Shown here one piece after another: positions 1-8,423 of a stretch of DNA of 64,000 bases; the first letter of the stretch is position 1; the number at the start of each line of letters is the position of its first letter. This DNA is from Halorubrum sp. BV1 (lineage in GTDB: Archaea > Halobacteriota > Halobacteria > Halobacteriales > Haloferacaceae): contig NZ_JQKV01000002.1 of the NCBI RefSeq assembly GCF_000746205.1, positions 496,001 to 560,000 on the forward strand, given 5' to 3'. Position numbers and translations under genes: made by a program. The notes under the pieces are model-generated. The model saw only the letters and a list, made by a program, of their open reading frames with translations. It was not told where the DNA came from and did not search any database.

Positions 1-892
1 ACGTGGTGACGATCAGCTCGTTGTCGCCGGCGATCCGCTCGCGCTGTCCGTCGCGTCCCGTCACGAACCGGGCCCCGCCCGTCGCTCGGCGGAATGCCTC
101 GGGATCGCGCAGGAACGACGGGTGCTGTCGGAGCATCCGCGTCACGTCCACGCCCATCCCGTCGACGTAGGGGTGAACGTCGGCGGCGTCGGCGACCAGC
201 AGCATCTCTTGGGTTCGCCCGATCGCGAACGCGGGCGCGACGACGGTCCCGCCCTCCCAGATCGTCGTCCGTACGCGCTCGGTCCAGCGCGTCTCGACCG
301 CGCGCCGGTCCTCGTGGCGCACGTCGGCGTACGTCGACTCACAGACCACGATATCGGCGTCGGGTCGCGCGGTCGTCCCCGACACCAGCCGCTGGTCGTC
401 GGTGTGAAAGTCGCCGGTGTACAGGAGGCGGGTGTCTCCGCTGTCCACAAGTACATGTGCGGAACCGGGGATGTGGCCCGCGTCGAAAAGCGTCACCTCG
501 TACTCGCGACCGCCGGCCGCGACGGTGAACGGCTCCGCGTAGCCGTGTCGCGCCTCTACCTCGCCGAGGCGCGCAACGTGCTCCGCAGAGAAGGGACAAA
601 GCGGGCTGGTCCCGTGGAGTTTGAGCGTGTCGCGGGCGAGGGTCCGCGCGAGTTCCGCGGTCGGCGGCGTCCAATGTATCGTCGGCCTGCGCGAGCCCTT
701 CAACAGCGCCGGGACGGCCCCGACGTGGTCGAGGTGTCCGTGCGAGAGGACGACCGCGTCGGGCTCTGGATCACGGATCGGATACTGCGGAGGGTCGCCG
801 GTCAACAGGCCGTAATCGAGCAGCAAGGCGTCGTCGACGAGGACGGCGCTCCGCCCGACCTCGCGGGCTCCGCCGAGAAACTCGATCTCCAT
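1..892 (-). CDS. MBL-fold (CPSF/RNase J-like) RNA nuclease, C-terminus cut by window edge
   Basis: Zinc-dependent nuclease of the metallo-beta-lactamase/beta-CASP family, usually annotated in haloarchaea as an mRNA 3'-end processing factor or exonuclease. The frame opens at ATG 892 (MEIEFLGGAREVG) and stays open to the left edge, giving 297 residues without the C-terminus. The metal site H-x-H-x-D-H is at residues 51-56 (SHGHLDHVG). Later MBL motifs follow as DAGHIPGSAH (about 138-146) and YTGDFH (158-163), and CESTYAD resembles the start of the beta-CASP part. It lies 72 bases downstream of gins51 on the same strand. The family is clear; whether it acts as an exo- or endonuclease cannot be read from the sequence. 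Confidence 0.85.
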   Translation of the reverse strand, partial: MEIEFLGGAREVGRSAVLVDDALLLDYGLLTGDPPQYPIRDPEPDAVVLSHGHLDHVGAVPALLKGSRRPTIHWTPPTAELARTLARDTLKLHGTSPLCPFSAEHVARLGEVEARHGYAEPFTVAAGGREYEVTLFDAGHIPGSAHVLVDSGDTRLLYTGDFHTDDQRLVSGTTARPDADIVVCESTYADVRHEDRRAVETRWTERVRTTIWEGGTVVAPAFAIGRTQEMLLVADAADVHPYVDGMGVDVTRMLRQHPSFLRDPEAFRRATGGARFVTGRDGQRERIAGDNELIVTT

Positions 893-964
893 CGCCGAGG
901 AGTAGTCGCTCTCGGCGTTAGTGTCCGTCGGTCGACGCCGGCGTGACGAGCCGGCTGCGTCGCG

Positions 965-2083
965 TCAGTCCAGTCGCTCCGCGGCGTCGCGCTGGACGAG
1001 GGGGTCCGCGTTCTCCGCCGGCAGCGTCACGACGTCCTCGCTCGCGAGATCGTACTCCCGGTCGTCGACGCCGAGGATCGGACCCACGTCTCGGGTGACC
1101 CTGACGGTCGTGCGGTTGTCGTGCGCGGGCGTATCGTCCCCCGGTGACCCGCCGGAGCCGCCGTCGTTGGTGCGGTCGGAACCGCGCTCTCGGTCGCCGT
1201 CTGGCGCGTCCGCGTCGGTTGCGTTCGGATTCGACTCCTCCACGCCCGGTGCGCCCGGCGGGGCGGGTTCCGGCGGTACTTCGGTCGGGACAGTGGACGC
1301 GGTCTGCTCCCCGGAGCCGTCGGCCGCGGTGTCCCGGGGAGCGTCGTCACGGGAAGCGTCGTCGTGGGACGTGTCGTCACGAGACGTCTTGGTTCCGACG
1401 ATGTCGTCCGGCGGCCGTTCTCCAGTCCCGTCGGCGGTGGTCGCTTCGGACGGGACTGCGGGAGCGCCGGCGTCGTCAGAGGCGGCGTCGTCGGTGGGGG
1501 CGTCGTCGAGCGGCGAGTCGCCGGTCGTGCCGGCGGATCCACCCATCGCCCCCGCGAGGGCGCTGGCGTCCGTGTCGTCCGATGCCGTGGCAACGTCCGA
1601 GTCCGTCGAGACGGCGGTCGAGTCCGTCGAGGCGGCGGTCGACGGGTCGGGATCAGCTGACTGCGTCGCCGGATCCGATCCGGACGACGGCGGCGCGTCG
1701 CCGGAGAGCACGTCGAGCACGCGGGACTTGTTTTGGCTGATCCGGCCGACGAGGTCGTCGAACAGCTCGCGCTCCTCCGTCGTCATCCCCTCGTCTTCAA
1801 CGGGCATGTCTGCCGCCGCGAAGGATGCGAGCTTGACGACCTTGCCGACGCGGCGCTCGTACAGGGCCTCTGCAACCTCCTCTGCGGTCTCGACCTCGTC
1901 GGACATGCGGCGCACGTCGTCGTCGGAGAACGGCTTTTCCACCTGCTCGGCGCGCCGGTCGCGGGCCGCGCGCAGGTCGGCGACGTAGGCGGCCACATCG
2001 TCGTAAAAGGAGTCCCGCAGGTGCTGAAGGCTGTCCTTGCGGCGTTCCTTGGCCTGCGCCGATCTGAGTTCGTCGAGGTTCAT
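965..2083 (-). CDS. gins51: GINS complex subunit Gins51 (GINS15) with a long acidic insert
   Basis: Subunit of the archaeal GINS complex, which joins MCM and GAN/Cdc45 in the replicative helicase. The N-terminal helical A domain covers about residues 1-125 (MNLDELRSAQAKERRKDSLQ, then a coiled helical region). A small B domain forms the last 55 residues (TTVRVTRDVGPILGVDDREYD is its start). About 170 residues of Asp/Ser/Thr/Pro-rich, probably disordered sequence lie between them, so at 372 residues it is far longer than the usual archaeal Gins51 of about 200. The start codon overlaps the priS stop codon (ATGA), so the two are translationally coupled. The call rests on the N-terminus, the C-terminus and the conserved priS linkage. 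Confidence 0.85.
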   Translation of the reverse strand: MNLDELRSAQAKERRKDSLQHLRDSFYDDVAAYVADLRAARDRRAEQVEKPFSDDDVRRMSDEVETAEEVAEALYERRVGKVVKLASFAAADMPVEDEGMTTEERELFDDLVGRISQNKSRVLDVLSGDAPPSSGSDPATQSADPDPSTAASTDSTAVSTDSDVATASDDTDASALAGAMGGSAGTTGDSPLDDAPTDDAASDDAGAPAVPSEATTADGTGERPPDDIVGTKTSRDDTSHDDASRDDAPRDTAADGSGEQTASTVPTEVPPEPAPPGAPGVEESNPNATDADAPDGDRERGSDRTNDGGSGGSPGDDTPAHDNRTTVRVTRDVGPILGVDDREYDLASEDVVTLPAENADPLVQRDAAERLD

Positions 2084-3243
2084 CGTTCGGAGGCTTTCCG
2101 CGCCTCGCCGCGGGCCATCAGGAAGACCCCCGCGAACTCTGGCACGGTGTTACTACCGGATTCGACTAACACTCTCTCGCCGTTTAGTTCTACCGTCCGA
2201 TCCGCGTCGCTTTCGATCCGGATCTCGCGACCGACGAACCGCTCCGGAACCGCGTCCCGGAGCGGATCGAACCCGTCGAGGTCCGCGCGGTCGATCGGAG
2301 TGACGACGAGTCCGGACCCGCCGTGGAGCGTTCCCGGTAGCCGAATGAGCCGTCTGGTGTCCGTGGTGACCGGCTCGTCGATCGGGGCGGTGTCGGTCGC
2401 GGCCACGCGCGCTGCGAGCGCGGAGACGAGCCGGCGCACGCCCGGGCCGCCGGCCTCGACGTTCCCCTCGCGCACGGCGGTCGGGTTGCGCTCGAACGCG
2501 CCGAGGATCGTCTCCGCGCGACCCTCGCCGATCCCGTCGAGTTCCATCAGTCGCTCTCGGGCCGCCTCCGCTTCCATGTCGCGGAGGTCGTCCGCGTACT
2601 CCACGAGCGCCTCGTGGACGCGCGCGCCCCATCCCCCCTCGGTGCGGAGGACGCGTTTCGTCGTGCCGCGGTCCGACACCGTCCGGATCAACCCCTCCGC
2701 GTCGAGGTCGATCGCGCGGACGTAGTCGACGATCTCCCGGCGCGCCTCGCTGTTCAGGTCGCAGACGCTCTCGTCGCGGACGTGGACGTGATACCCCCGT
2801 CCGCCGGAGAAGACGATCGTGAGGTCGTCGAACGCGAAGTCGTCCTCCAAGAAGTCGAGCAGCCGCCAAAGGGCGTCCTTGCACGCGGCGAGCATCTCGG
2901 GATAGCTCGTCGTCTCCGGGTCGACGCCGGGGAGGTGATCGGCGTCGAGATCGAAGATCAGGTCGGCCGAGCGCCACCCTTTCTTCGACATCGTCGACGC
3001 GCCCGGGTCGTCGTAGCGGGCGGCCGAGAAGTAGGCGTGTCGGGGCGCGTTGTCCGCAAAGAAGGTGTCGACGTCGCCGAGGTCGAAGAGCGACTGGTGG
3101 CGCACCATCGTCGTGCCAGACCCCGGAGTCCACGGGATATGCCCCCACTCGCGGAGGTTCGCGTCCGGGGGGAGCACGGGCGAGGCATGGCGATAGTAGT
3201 CGCCGAACCGCCCCTCCAGATACTCGCGCGTCCGATCGTCCAT
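2080..3243 (-). CDS. priS: DNA primase small (catalytic) subunit PriS
   Basis: Catalytic subunit of the archaeo-eukaryotic DNA primase, which makes RNA/DNA primers for replication with PriL (not in this window). Length 387 is normal. Near the N-terminus the family motif YFSAARYDDPG is followed by DLIFDLDADH, the D-x-D metal-binding aspartates of the polymerase site. A downstream SGGRGYHVHV stretch is the conserved SGGxGxHxH nucleotide-binding motif. The start is ATG 3243. The last bases overlap gins51 by 4 (ATGA). The upstream divergent gap carries a candidate small RNA rather than another protein gene. Confidence 0.95.
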   Translation of the reverse strand: MDDRTREYLEGRFGDYYRHASPVLPPDANLREWGHIPWTPGSGTTMVRHQSLFDLGDVDTFFADNAPRHAYFSAARYDDPGASTMSKKGWRSADLIFDLDADHLPGVDPETTSYPEMLAACKDALWRLLDFLEDDFAFDDLTIVFSGGRGYHVHVRDESVCDLNSEARREIVDYVRAIDLDAEGLIRTVSDRGTTKRVLRTEGGWGARVHEALVEYADDLRDMEAEAARERLMELDGIGEGRAETILGAFERNPTAVREGNVEAGGPGVRRLVSALAARVAATDTAPIDEPVTTDTRRLIRLPGTLHGGSGLVVTPIDRADLDGFDPLRDAVPERFVGREIRIESDADRTVELNGERVLVESGSNTVPEFAGVFLMARGEARKASER

Positions 3244-3409
3244 GGTCTCGCGTTGTACCCGCGGTCGACGTATAGACGTTACCGTTTGCGGCGGTCACCT
3301 GTCGGGTGGTCCGTCTGAACACGCCCCGGACATGCGTGTTCGGTGCCGCCACACGTTCGGCTCCGCAAACCTGTGAGTGATCGAACACTGATAGCGCGTG
3401 CTCGTCAGG

Positions 3410-3416
3410 TTTATCA
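3410..3416 (+). promoter_or_regulatory. TATA-like box for the candidate small RNA
   Basis: TTTATCA lies about 27 bases before the first base of a perfect hairpin. This is the usual haloarchaeal distance between TATA box and transcription start. No protein frame with haloarchaeal composition begins downstream, so an RNA product is inferred. Confidence 0.5.
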
Positions 3417-3436
3417 CTCCATGTCCGTTATCATCG

Positions 3437-3525
3437 GGTGACGCTTCGTCTGGAGGGCCGAAGCGTCAGCGGGGACCAACGACACGCCCGACGCGGCTTT
3501 TTTTCCGCGTCGGGCGTGTCTCTTT
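3437..3525 (+). ncRNA. Candidate structured small RNA ending in a strong hairpin
   Basis: Two perfect inverted repeats follow the TATA-like box. The first has a 10-bp stem (3439-3448 with 3459-3468) and a 10-base loop containing GGAGGG. The second has a 16-bp stem (3481-3496 with 3505-3520) and a loop holding seven T, followed by a pyrimidine-rich TCTTTCT. The flanking genes priS (-) and the PadR gene (+) point away from each other, so a terminator-like hairpin here has no protein gene to serve. A roughly 90-base independent transcript is the simplest reading. Its function is unknown; the G-rich loop could pair with pyrimidine-rich mRNA or mimic a Shine-Dalgarno site. This is inference from structure only. 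Confidence 0.5.
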
Positions 3526-3724
3526 CTGCCGACGAATCGCCGAACGGAAACGCCGAGGACCGGCCGGTCACGCGAGTGTATCAGTTTCCTTAGACGACGA
3601 TACCAGCGAGTTCGATCGTCTAACTGCGCGCGGCGGTTGATTTTCTGATATGTCTGAGGTGGTGGAATCGCAGGGTAGTGGGGGCCGATACCAGCGATAG
3701 CGACTATTTATAACGATGTATTTA

Positions 3725-3754
3725 TTTATTCGCGAACTGAACGTATACGCAGTT
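3725..3754 (+). promoter_or_regulatory. TATA box and palindromic operator-like site of the PadR gene
   Basis: TTTATT at 3725-3730 lies 32 bases before ATG 3757. Just downstream, 3735-3754 reads AACTG, two bases, the 8-bp perfect palindrome CGTATACG, then CAGTT, so the outer 5-base arms are also complementary. The site lies between the TATA box and the start codon, where a repressor would block transcription. Autoregulation by the PadR protein is an inference. The rest of 3526-3756 shows no other convincing element. Confidence 0.4.
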
Positions 3755-3756
3755 GT

Positions 3757-4032
3757 ATGTACGACCTCACAGGTTTTCAGCGTGACCTGCTCTACGTGAT
3801 CGCCGGGCTCGATGAACCGCACGGACTCGCGATCAAAGACGAACTCGAAGACTACTACGAAAAAGAGATCCACCACGGACGGCTCTATCCCAACCTCGAC
3901 ACCCTCGTCGAGAAGGGACTGGTGGAGAAGGGCCAGCGGGACCGGCGGACGAACTACTACACGCTGACGCGACGCGGGCAGCGCGAGATCGACGCCCGAA
4001 TCGAGTGGGAGACGCAGTACATCGAGCACTGA
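3757..4032 (+). CDS. PadR-family winged-helix transcription regulator
   Basis: Short DNA-binding regulator of the PadR / phage phiH1-repressor-like group, 91 residues, essentially one winged-helix domain. The pattern LTGFQRDLLYVIAGLDEPHG (helix 1), then a recognition-helix region with GRLYPNLDTLVEKGLVEKG and the wing RRTNYYTLTRRGQ, is typical. No separate ligand or dimerization domain is present apart from the C-terminal helix. ATG 3757 fits the TATA box at 3725. Targets are unknown. It ends about 100 bases before the convergent rdgB gene. Confidence 0.8.
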   Translation: MYDLTGFQRDLLYVIAGLDEPHGLAIKDELEDYYEKEIHHGRLYPNLDTLVEKGLVEKGQRDRRTNYYTLTRRGQREIDARIEWETQYIEH

Positions 4033-4082
4033 CGCCGCCCGGCCGCCGAGGCCGCCGTTTCCGGGACGGCCGATCGACCCAC

Positions 4083-4152
4083 GAGCTACCGCGCGACCGT
4101 GAGCTACCGCGCGATCGGTAACTTCGTCTCGGCCGTGAGCTACCGATCCGCG
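4083..4152. repeat. Short repeats spanning the rdgB stop codon
   Basis: Two adjacent 18-base units, GAGCTACCGCGCGACCGT (4083-4100) and GAGCTACCGCGCGATCGG (4101-4118), share their first half with the last bases of rdgB (4137-4152, GAGCTACCGATCCGCG). On the minus strand the rdgB TAG is therefore repeated twice downstream, at 4104-4106 and 4086-4088, both in frame with the real stop. Confidence 0.7.
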
Positions 4153-4775
4153 TACCACTCCGCGAACTTCGCGAGGGCGCGACCGCGGTGTGAGACCGCG
4201 TTCTTCCGGTCCGTGTCCATCTCTGCGAACGTCTCGCCGTCGTGTTCGAAGATCGGGTCGTAGCCGAACCCGCCGTCGCCCCGGGGCGCGACGATCCGTC
4301 CGGGCACGTACCCCTCGAACAGCGTGACCGGCAGCGTCTCCACAGATTCCAAGCTGTCGTCCGTCGCCGGCCCGGCGGCCGCGGCCGTGTCGCGGTCGCC
4401 GCGGTCGACCGGATCCGGGCTCGCCGCGACCGCCTCGCCGTCACAGTAGCCGAGCGTGCACCGGAACGCGGCCCGCCGGTCGGCGAGATCGGCGGCGATC
4501 TCGTGGACGCGCTCGACGCCGAGCGTCTCCTCGACGTACGCGGAGTACGGGCCGGGAAACCCATCGAGTCCCTCGATGAACAGCCCCGCGTCGTCGACGA
4601 GGACCGGCTCGCCGGCGTGACGGTACGCCTCCCGCGCGCCGCGCGCCGCGATGGGACCCAGTTCGTCGGCCTGTACCTCCGTGTAGTCGAAGTCGAGCTG
4701 GCTAACCGAGCCGTCCGTCAGGTACCGCTCCGCCTCGCGCACCTTTCCCGGATTCGTCGTGACGTATCTGAGCAC
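4140..4775 (-). CDS. rdgB: Non-canonical purine NTP pyrophosphatase (XTP/dITP diphosphatase)
   Basis: House-cleaning enzyme of the HAM1/RdgB family that hydrolyses XTP, ITP and dITP to monophosphates, keeping deaminated purines out of DNA and RNA. The N-terminal phosphate-binding motif TTNPGKVREAERYL (residues 6-19) is diagnostic. VLVDDAGLFIEGLDGFPGPYS and the late GDGGFGYDPIF and SHRGRALAKF motifs complete the family pattern. A 25-30 residue Asp/Ala-rich insert follows the GYCDGE region, making it 211 residues instead of about 185. The start is GTG 4775. Repeats surround its stop codon. Confidence 0.92.
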   Translation of the reverse strand: MLRYVTTNPGKVREAERYLTDGSVSQLDFDYTEVQADELGPIAARGAREAYRHAGEPVLVDDAGLFIEGLDGFPGPYSAYVEETLGVERVHEIAADLADRRAAFRCTLGYCDGEAVAASPDPVDRGDRDTAAAAGPATDDSLESVETLPVTLFEGYVPGRIVAPRGDGGFGYDPIFEHDGETFAEMDTDRKNAVSHRGRALAKFAEWYADR

Positions 4776-4883
4776 GACCCTCGATGCGGTCGGCGGCGAC
4801 GAATAGCCGTCGGTCGGCCGCCGAGTGATAACAGGGATGACTGACCGGCCTGTCGTCGGACGTGGCGGCCGACCCCGCCGCCC

Positions 4884-6368
4884 TCAGTCGCCCGCGACGG
4901 TGAACCGCGAGGCGTCGCTCTCCGGAGTCGGCGCGGTCACGAGCGAGACGCCGACGGTGAGAAGGGCGGACAGCGCCATCAGCCCGAGCGCCACGTCCCA
5001 GCCGCCGGCGACCGTCCGCGGCAGCGTCGGGACGGCGGAGACGACCGCCGACAGCACCACCGCGAGGTACGCGACCTGCGGGATGAGCACGCCGGCGATC
5101 ATCCCGCTCCGAGTCGTTCGAGGCCAGTAGAGCGCGCAGATCACGGGGAGCGCGAGCAGCGCGAACCCGGAGAAGGCCGTGTCGCCGACCTCGATCAGCG
5201 TGCCTGGTCGGAACAGGCTCGCGGCGAACGCGGCGAGCGCGAACGCGGCGACGCCGATCCGGGCGAGCCACGCCTCGCGGCGCTCGGACGCCTCGGCGTT
5301 GATCAGGGGACGGTACACGTCGCGGGTGAAGTACGACGACCCCGAGAGCAGCATCGAGTCGGACGAAGACATCATCGCGGCCATCGCGCCGGCGACCACG
5401 AGCGCCGCGAACCACGCGGGCGTGTACTCGTTCAACACGACGGGGAGCACGTTCGCGCCGTCTGGCACGTCGACCGGCATCCCGGCGGCCCACGCGCCGA
5501 GCATGAACGCGGGGACGAAAAGCAGGAGGACGAGCACCGGCCACAGCGCGAACGAGCGCTTCAACGTCTCGCCCGAGTCCGCGACGAAAAAGCGCTGGTT
5601 GATCTGCGGGAACATCGTCACGCCGAACGCGATGGTGATCGCGGTCGAGATGATGAACCCCGGCGAGTAGAGCCCGCCGCCGAAGCTCCCGAACTCGGGT
5701 CTCGCGTCGAGCATCGCGTCGGTCGCCGCGCCGACGCCGCCGACGGCGGACACGATCCAGACGGCCGCGATCCACACGACGGAGAGCATGAACAACCCCT
5801 GAATCGTGTCCGTCCACGCGACGCCGCGCATCCCGGCGAGCACGACGTAGAGGATCATGAAGGCGGTGACGAGCGCCGCGCCGCCCCAGTACGGGACCGC
5901 GCCACCGGTGAGGCCGACGAGCGCCTCGCCCGCGCCCATCTGCTGGAGCATGACGTACGGGAACAGCCACAGCAGACTCACGGCCGCGACGAGGGCCCTG
6001 AGTCCGGTCGAGCCGAACCGGTCGCCGAGCATCTCCCCGAGCGTGACGTAGCCGTGCCGGTCGCCGATCAGCCACTGCTTGTACCCGATCGCGTACCACA
6101 ACACCGCGAACAACACGCCGTCGAGCGTTCCCATCACGATCAGCCACTCCGGCCCGGCGGCGAACGCGAGGTTGGGGCCGCCGAAGAAGGTGAACGCCGA
6201 CAGCAGCGTGGCGAACGTGGTGAAAAGCAGAACTGCGGTCCCTATCGACCGGTTCGCGAGGTAGTAGTCCTCAGCGGTCGTCTCCGAGACGCGGTAGGCG
6301 ACGAGGCCGACGGCGAGCGCGATCACGAGGTAGCCGACGACCACCCCGAGCGAGAGGCCGAGGGTCAC
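4884..6368 (-). CDS. Sodium:solute symporter (SSS family)
   Basis: Integral membrane secondary transporter of the SSS/SLC5 family, 494 residues with about 13 predicted membrane helices, starting with LGVVVGYLVIALAVGLVAYR. Family landmarks include GRxTVE-region equivalents (DYYLANRSIGTAVLLFTTFA), a FGGPNLAF stretch and MAAMMSSSDSMLLSGSSY, which carries the Na2-site serines. The substrate cannot be read; panthothenate, proline or carboxylate carriers all look alike. Start GTG 6368 overlaps the stop of the DUF3311 gene (GTGA). Pairing of an SSS carrier with a small DUF3311 membrane protein is a recurrent arrangement and suggests they work together. Confidence 0.88.
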   Translation of the reverse strand: MTLGLSLGVVVGYLVIALAVGLVAYRVSETTAEDYYLANRSIGTAVLLFTTFATLLSAFTFFGGPNLAFAAGPEWLIVMGTLDGVLFAVLWYAIGYKQWLIGDRHGYVTLGEMLGDRFGSTGLRALVAAVSLLWLFPYVMLQQMGAGEALVGLTGGAVPYWGGAALVTAFMILYVVLAGMRGVAWTDTIQGLFMLSVVWIAAVWIVSAVGGVGAATDAMLDARPEFGSFGGGLYSPGFIISTAITIAFGVTMFPQINQRFFVADSGETLKRSFALWPVLVLLLFVPAFMLGAWAAGMPVDVPDGANVLPVVLNEYTPAWFAALVVAGAMAAMMSSSDSMLLSGSSYFTRDVYRPLINAEASERREAWLARIGVAAFALAAFAASLFRPGTLIEVGDTAFSGFALLALPVICALYWPRTTRSGMIAGVLIPQVAYLAVVLSAVVSAVPTLPRTVAGGWDVALGLMALSALLTVGVSLVTAPTPESDASRFTVAGD

Positions 6369-6637
6369 GGCTCGTCACCTCGACCGATCGGGTCGGTCGC
6401 GCGCTCGGCGGCCGCACTCGACGACGCGTGGAGTCCCATGCCGCGCTCCCACGCCCCGCTCCGGACGAAGCGCGTGAAGAGGAGGGCACAGAGTCCCAGC
6501 CACGCGATGTGCCACCATACCCACACCGGAAGCCCCGCAACGATCAGGTCGACGCCCCACAGCGGCCATGGCACGGCGAAGGCGACGAGCACAGCGAACG
6601 TCGGTATCCACAGGAAATCTCTCTGCTTTCGCTCCAT
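6365..6637 (-). CDS. Small DUF3311-type membrane protein, partner of the symporter
   Basis: 90-residue protein with two membrane helices (IPTFAVLVAFAVPWPLWGV and WWHIAWLGLCALLFTRFV) and a polar C-terminus. It resembles the DUF3311 proteins encoded directly before SSS transporters. ATG 6637 (MERKQRDFLWIP) is preferred because TTTATG stands 30 bases upstream, ideal for a leaderless transcript. An in-frame ATG at 6664 would add nine residues. The stop overlaps the symporter start by 4 bases. Its biochemical role is unknown; an accessory subunit of the carrier is the likely job. Confidence 0.75.
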   Translation of the reverse strand: MERKQRDFLWIPTFAVLVAFAVPWPLWGVDLIVAGLPVWVWWHIAWLGLCALLFTRFVRSGAWERGMGLHASSSAAAERATDPIGRGDEP

Positions 6638-6811
6638 ACAGATCGAATTTGATTCTATGCCCATAAATTCTACTGATTAGGTTCGATTTAGAGCTTCGTA
6701 GAATAATTCTCTTCAATCGCCGGCGACGGAGACAGTGCGATAACTATTTTCGGCGACGGACGTAACGACGCACGGGCGGTCAGCGCCGCCCGATCATCAC
6801 CATTCACCCTC

Positions 6812-8392
6812 ATGAAAGACACAGAGAAATACCTGATTCACGCCACCATCGCGGCCGACGGCGTCGTCGAGCGGAGCGACGTCGTCGGCGCGGTGTTCGG
6901 ACAGACGGAGGGGCTTCTCGGAGAGGAACTCGACCTCAGAGACCTCCAAGAGTCCTCTCGCGTCGGTCGGATCGACGTCGCCGTCGAGTCCGAGAACGGT
7001 CAGTCGTTCGGCGAGGTCACCGTCGCGTCGAGTCTCGATAAAGTCGAGACGGCGATCCTCGCGGCCGCGTTGGAGACCATAGATCGCATCGGACCGTGTC
7101 ACGCGTCGGTCGAAGTGACGAGCATCGAGGACGTCCGGGCGGCGAAGCGCCGCGAGGTCGTCGAACGCGCGAAGGAACTGATCGCGGGCGGCTTCGACGA
7201 GACGAGCCTCGCGAGCGACGACATCCTCGAAGAGGTCCGTGAGGCGGCCCGCGTCGAGGGGATAGTTGACTACCGCGGACTGCCCGCCGGTCCCCGAGTC
7301 GGCGACTCCGACGCCGTCATCGTGGTCGAGGGGCGCGCAGACGTGTTGACGCTTCTCGACTGCGGGATCAAAAACGCGATCGCCGTCGAGGGGACGAACG
7401 TCCCCGACGCGGTCGCGGACCTCACCGCCGACCGCACCGTCACCGCCTTCCTCGACGGCGACCGCGGCGGCGAGCTAATCTTACGGGAGCTGGCGCAGGT
7501 CGGCGACGTCGACTACGTCGCGTTCGCCCCGCCGGGCGAGTCCGTCGAGGATCTCGACCGCAGCACCGTGTTCGACGCGCTCCGCGGAAAGGTCCCGTAC
7601 AGCAGCCTCGCCGACGAGCCGAACCTCCGTGAGGCCGCTGAGGCAGAGCCTCGAACGGAGACGACTGCCGGCACACGCGGTGCCGCGGTCGAGACCGATA
7701 CAGTCGACTCGGTCGATTCGGACGGAGACACAGAGAGTGACTCGGCCGGAGCGGACGCGCGCGTCGAATCGAACGACGTGGCTGCGAACGCGACCGGGGG
7801 CGGCGGGTCCGACCGAGGTGACGGCGACGACGCAGTCGATGGTCCGAGTGGCGGCGATCCGAGCGACGGCGCGGGCGAGGACGCCGCCGCGGAGGATGAC
7901 GCCACCGCGAGTGGGAACGCCGACGGGAGTGAAGACGCCGACGCGGAGGACAATGCCGACGCGAGCGAGGAGACCGTCACCGAGAGCGCGGCTCCCGCTT
8001 CTTCGGATGAACCGGCGGCGGCCGAAGACGAGGCACCCACCGACGATGGCGAGTCGGTCACCGCAGACGACGAGGCGACCGACGACGAGCCACGATCGCT
8101 CGAAGAGCACGTACAGGAGATCGTCGACGCCGAGAGCGGGCGCGCTCGGCTCCTCGGCGACGACCTCGGTGTGCTCGCCGAGGTCGCCGCGGGCGAGGCG
8201 TTCGACGCGATCGAGCGCGCCGACGTCGCTCCGGACGCGGTCGTCGTCGACGGGCCGATAAACCAGCGACTCCTCGACATCGCGGCACAACGGGGAGTCG
8301 GAGAGCTACTCGGTCGCGACGTCGGCGAGTTCGTGAAACGACCGGTCGGGACGCGCGTGTTGACGGTTGGGGACCTCCGTTCCGGGAGCTGA
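6812..8392 (+). CDS. dnaG: Archaeal DnaG primase-like protein (Toprim)
   Basis: Archaeal DnaG, a Toprim-fold protein able to synthesise short primers and also known as a core component of the archaeal exosome. The N-terminal domain (1-160, MKDTEKYLIHATIAADGVVE) precedes the Toprim core, with VVEGRAD at 171-177 (catalytic Glu) and the second acidic motif FLDGDRGG at 213-220. A very acidic low-complexity linker follows from about 265 to 430. A conserved C-terminal domain (430-526) ends with GTRVLTVGDL, the part that contacts the exosome in other archaea. Length 526 is typical for haloarchaea. It is divergent from the symporter operon and convergent with pelA. Confidence 0.95.
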   Translation: MKDTEKYLIHATIAADGVVERSDVVGAVFGQTEGLLGEELDLRDLQESSRVGRIDVAVESENGQSFGEVTVASSLDKVETAILAAALETIDRIGPCHASVEVTSIEDVRAAKRREVVERAKELIAGGFDETSLASDDILEEVREAARVEGIVDYRGLPAGPRVGDSDAVIVVEGRADVLTLLDCGIKNAIAVEGTNVPDAVADLTADRTVTAFLDGDRGGELILRELAQVGDVDYVAFAPPGESVEDLDRSTVFDALRGKVPYSSLADEPNLREAAEAEPRTETTAGTRGAAVETDTVDSVDSDGDTESDSAGADARVESNDVAANATGGGGSDRGDGDDAVDGPSGGDPSDGAGEDAAAEDDATASGNADGSEDADAEDNADASEETVTESAAPASSDEPAAAEDEAPTDDGESVTADDEATDDEPRSLEEHVQEIVDAESGRARLLGDDLGVLAEVAAGEAFDAIERADVAPDAVVVDGPINQRLLDIAAQRGVGELLGRDVGEFVKRPVGTRVLTVGDLRSGS

Positions 8393-8423
8393 CGTCAGTT
8401 CGGCGCGACGACGGGTCGGCACG

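Noticed and set aside
3598..3697. 12-base direct repeat CGATACCAGCGA at 3598-3609 and 3686-3697.
   Set aside because: Two short copies 88 bases apart with no associated gene or structure; it could be chance.
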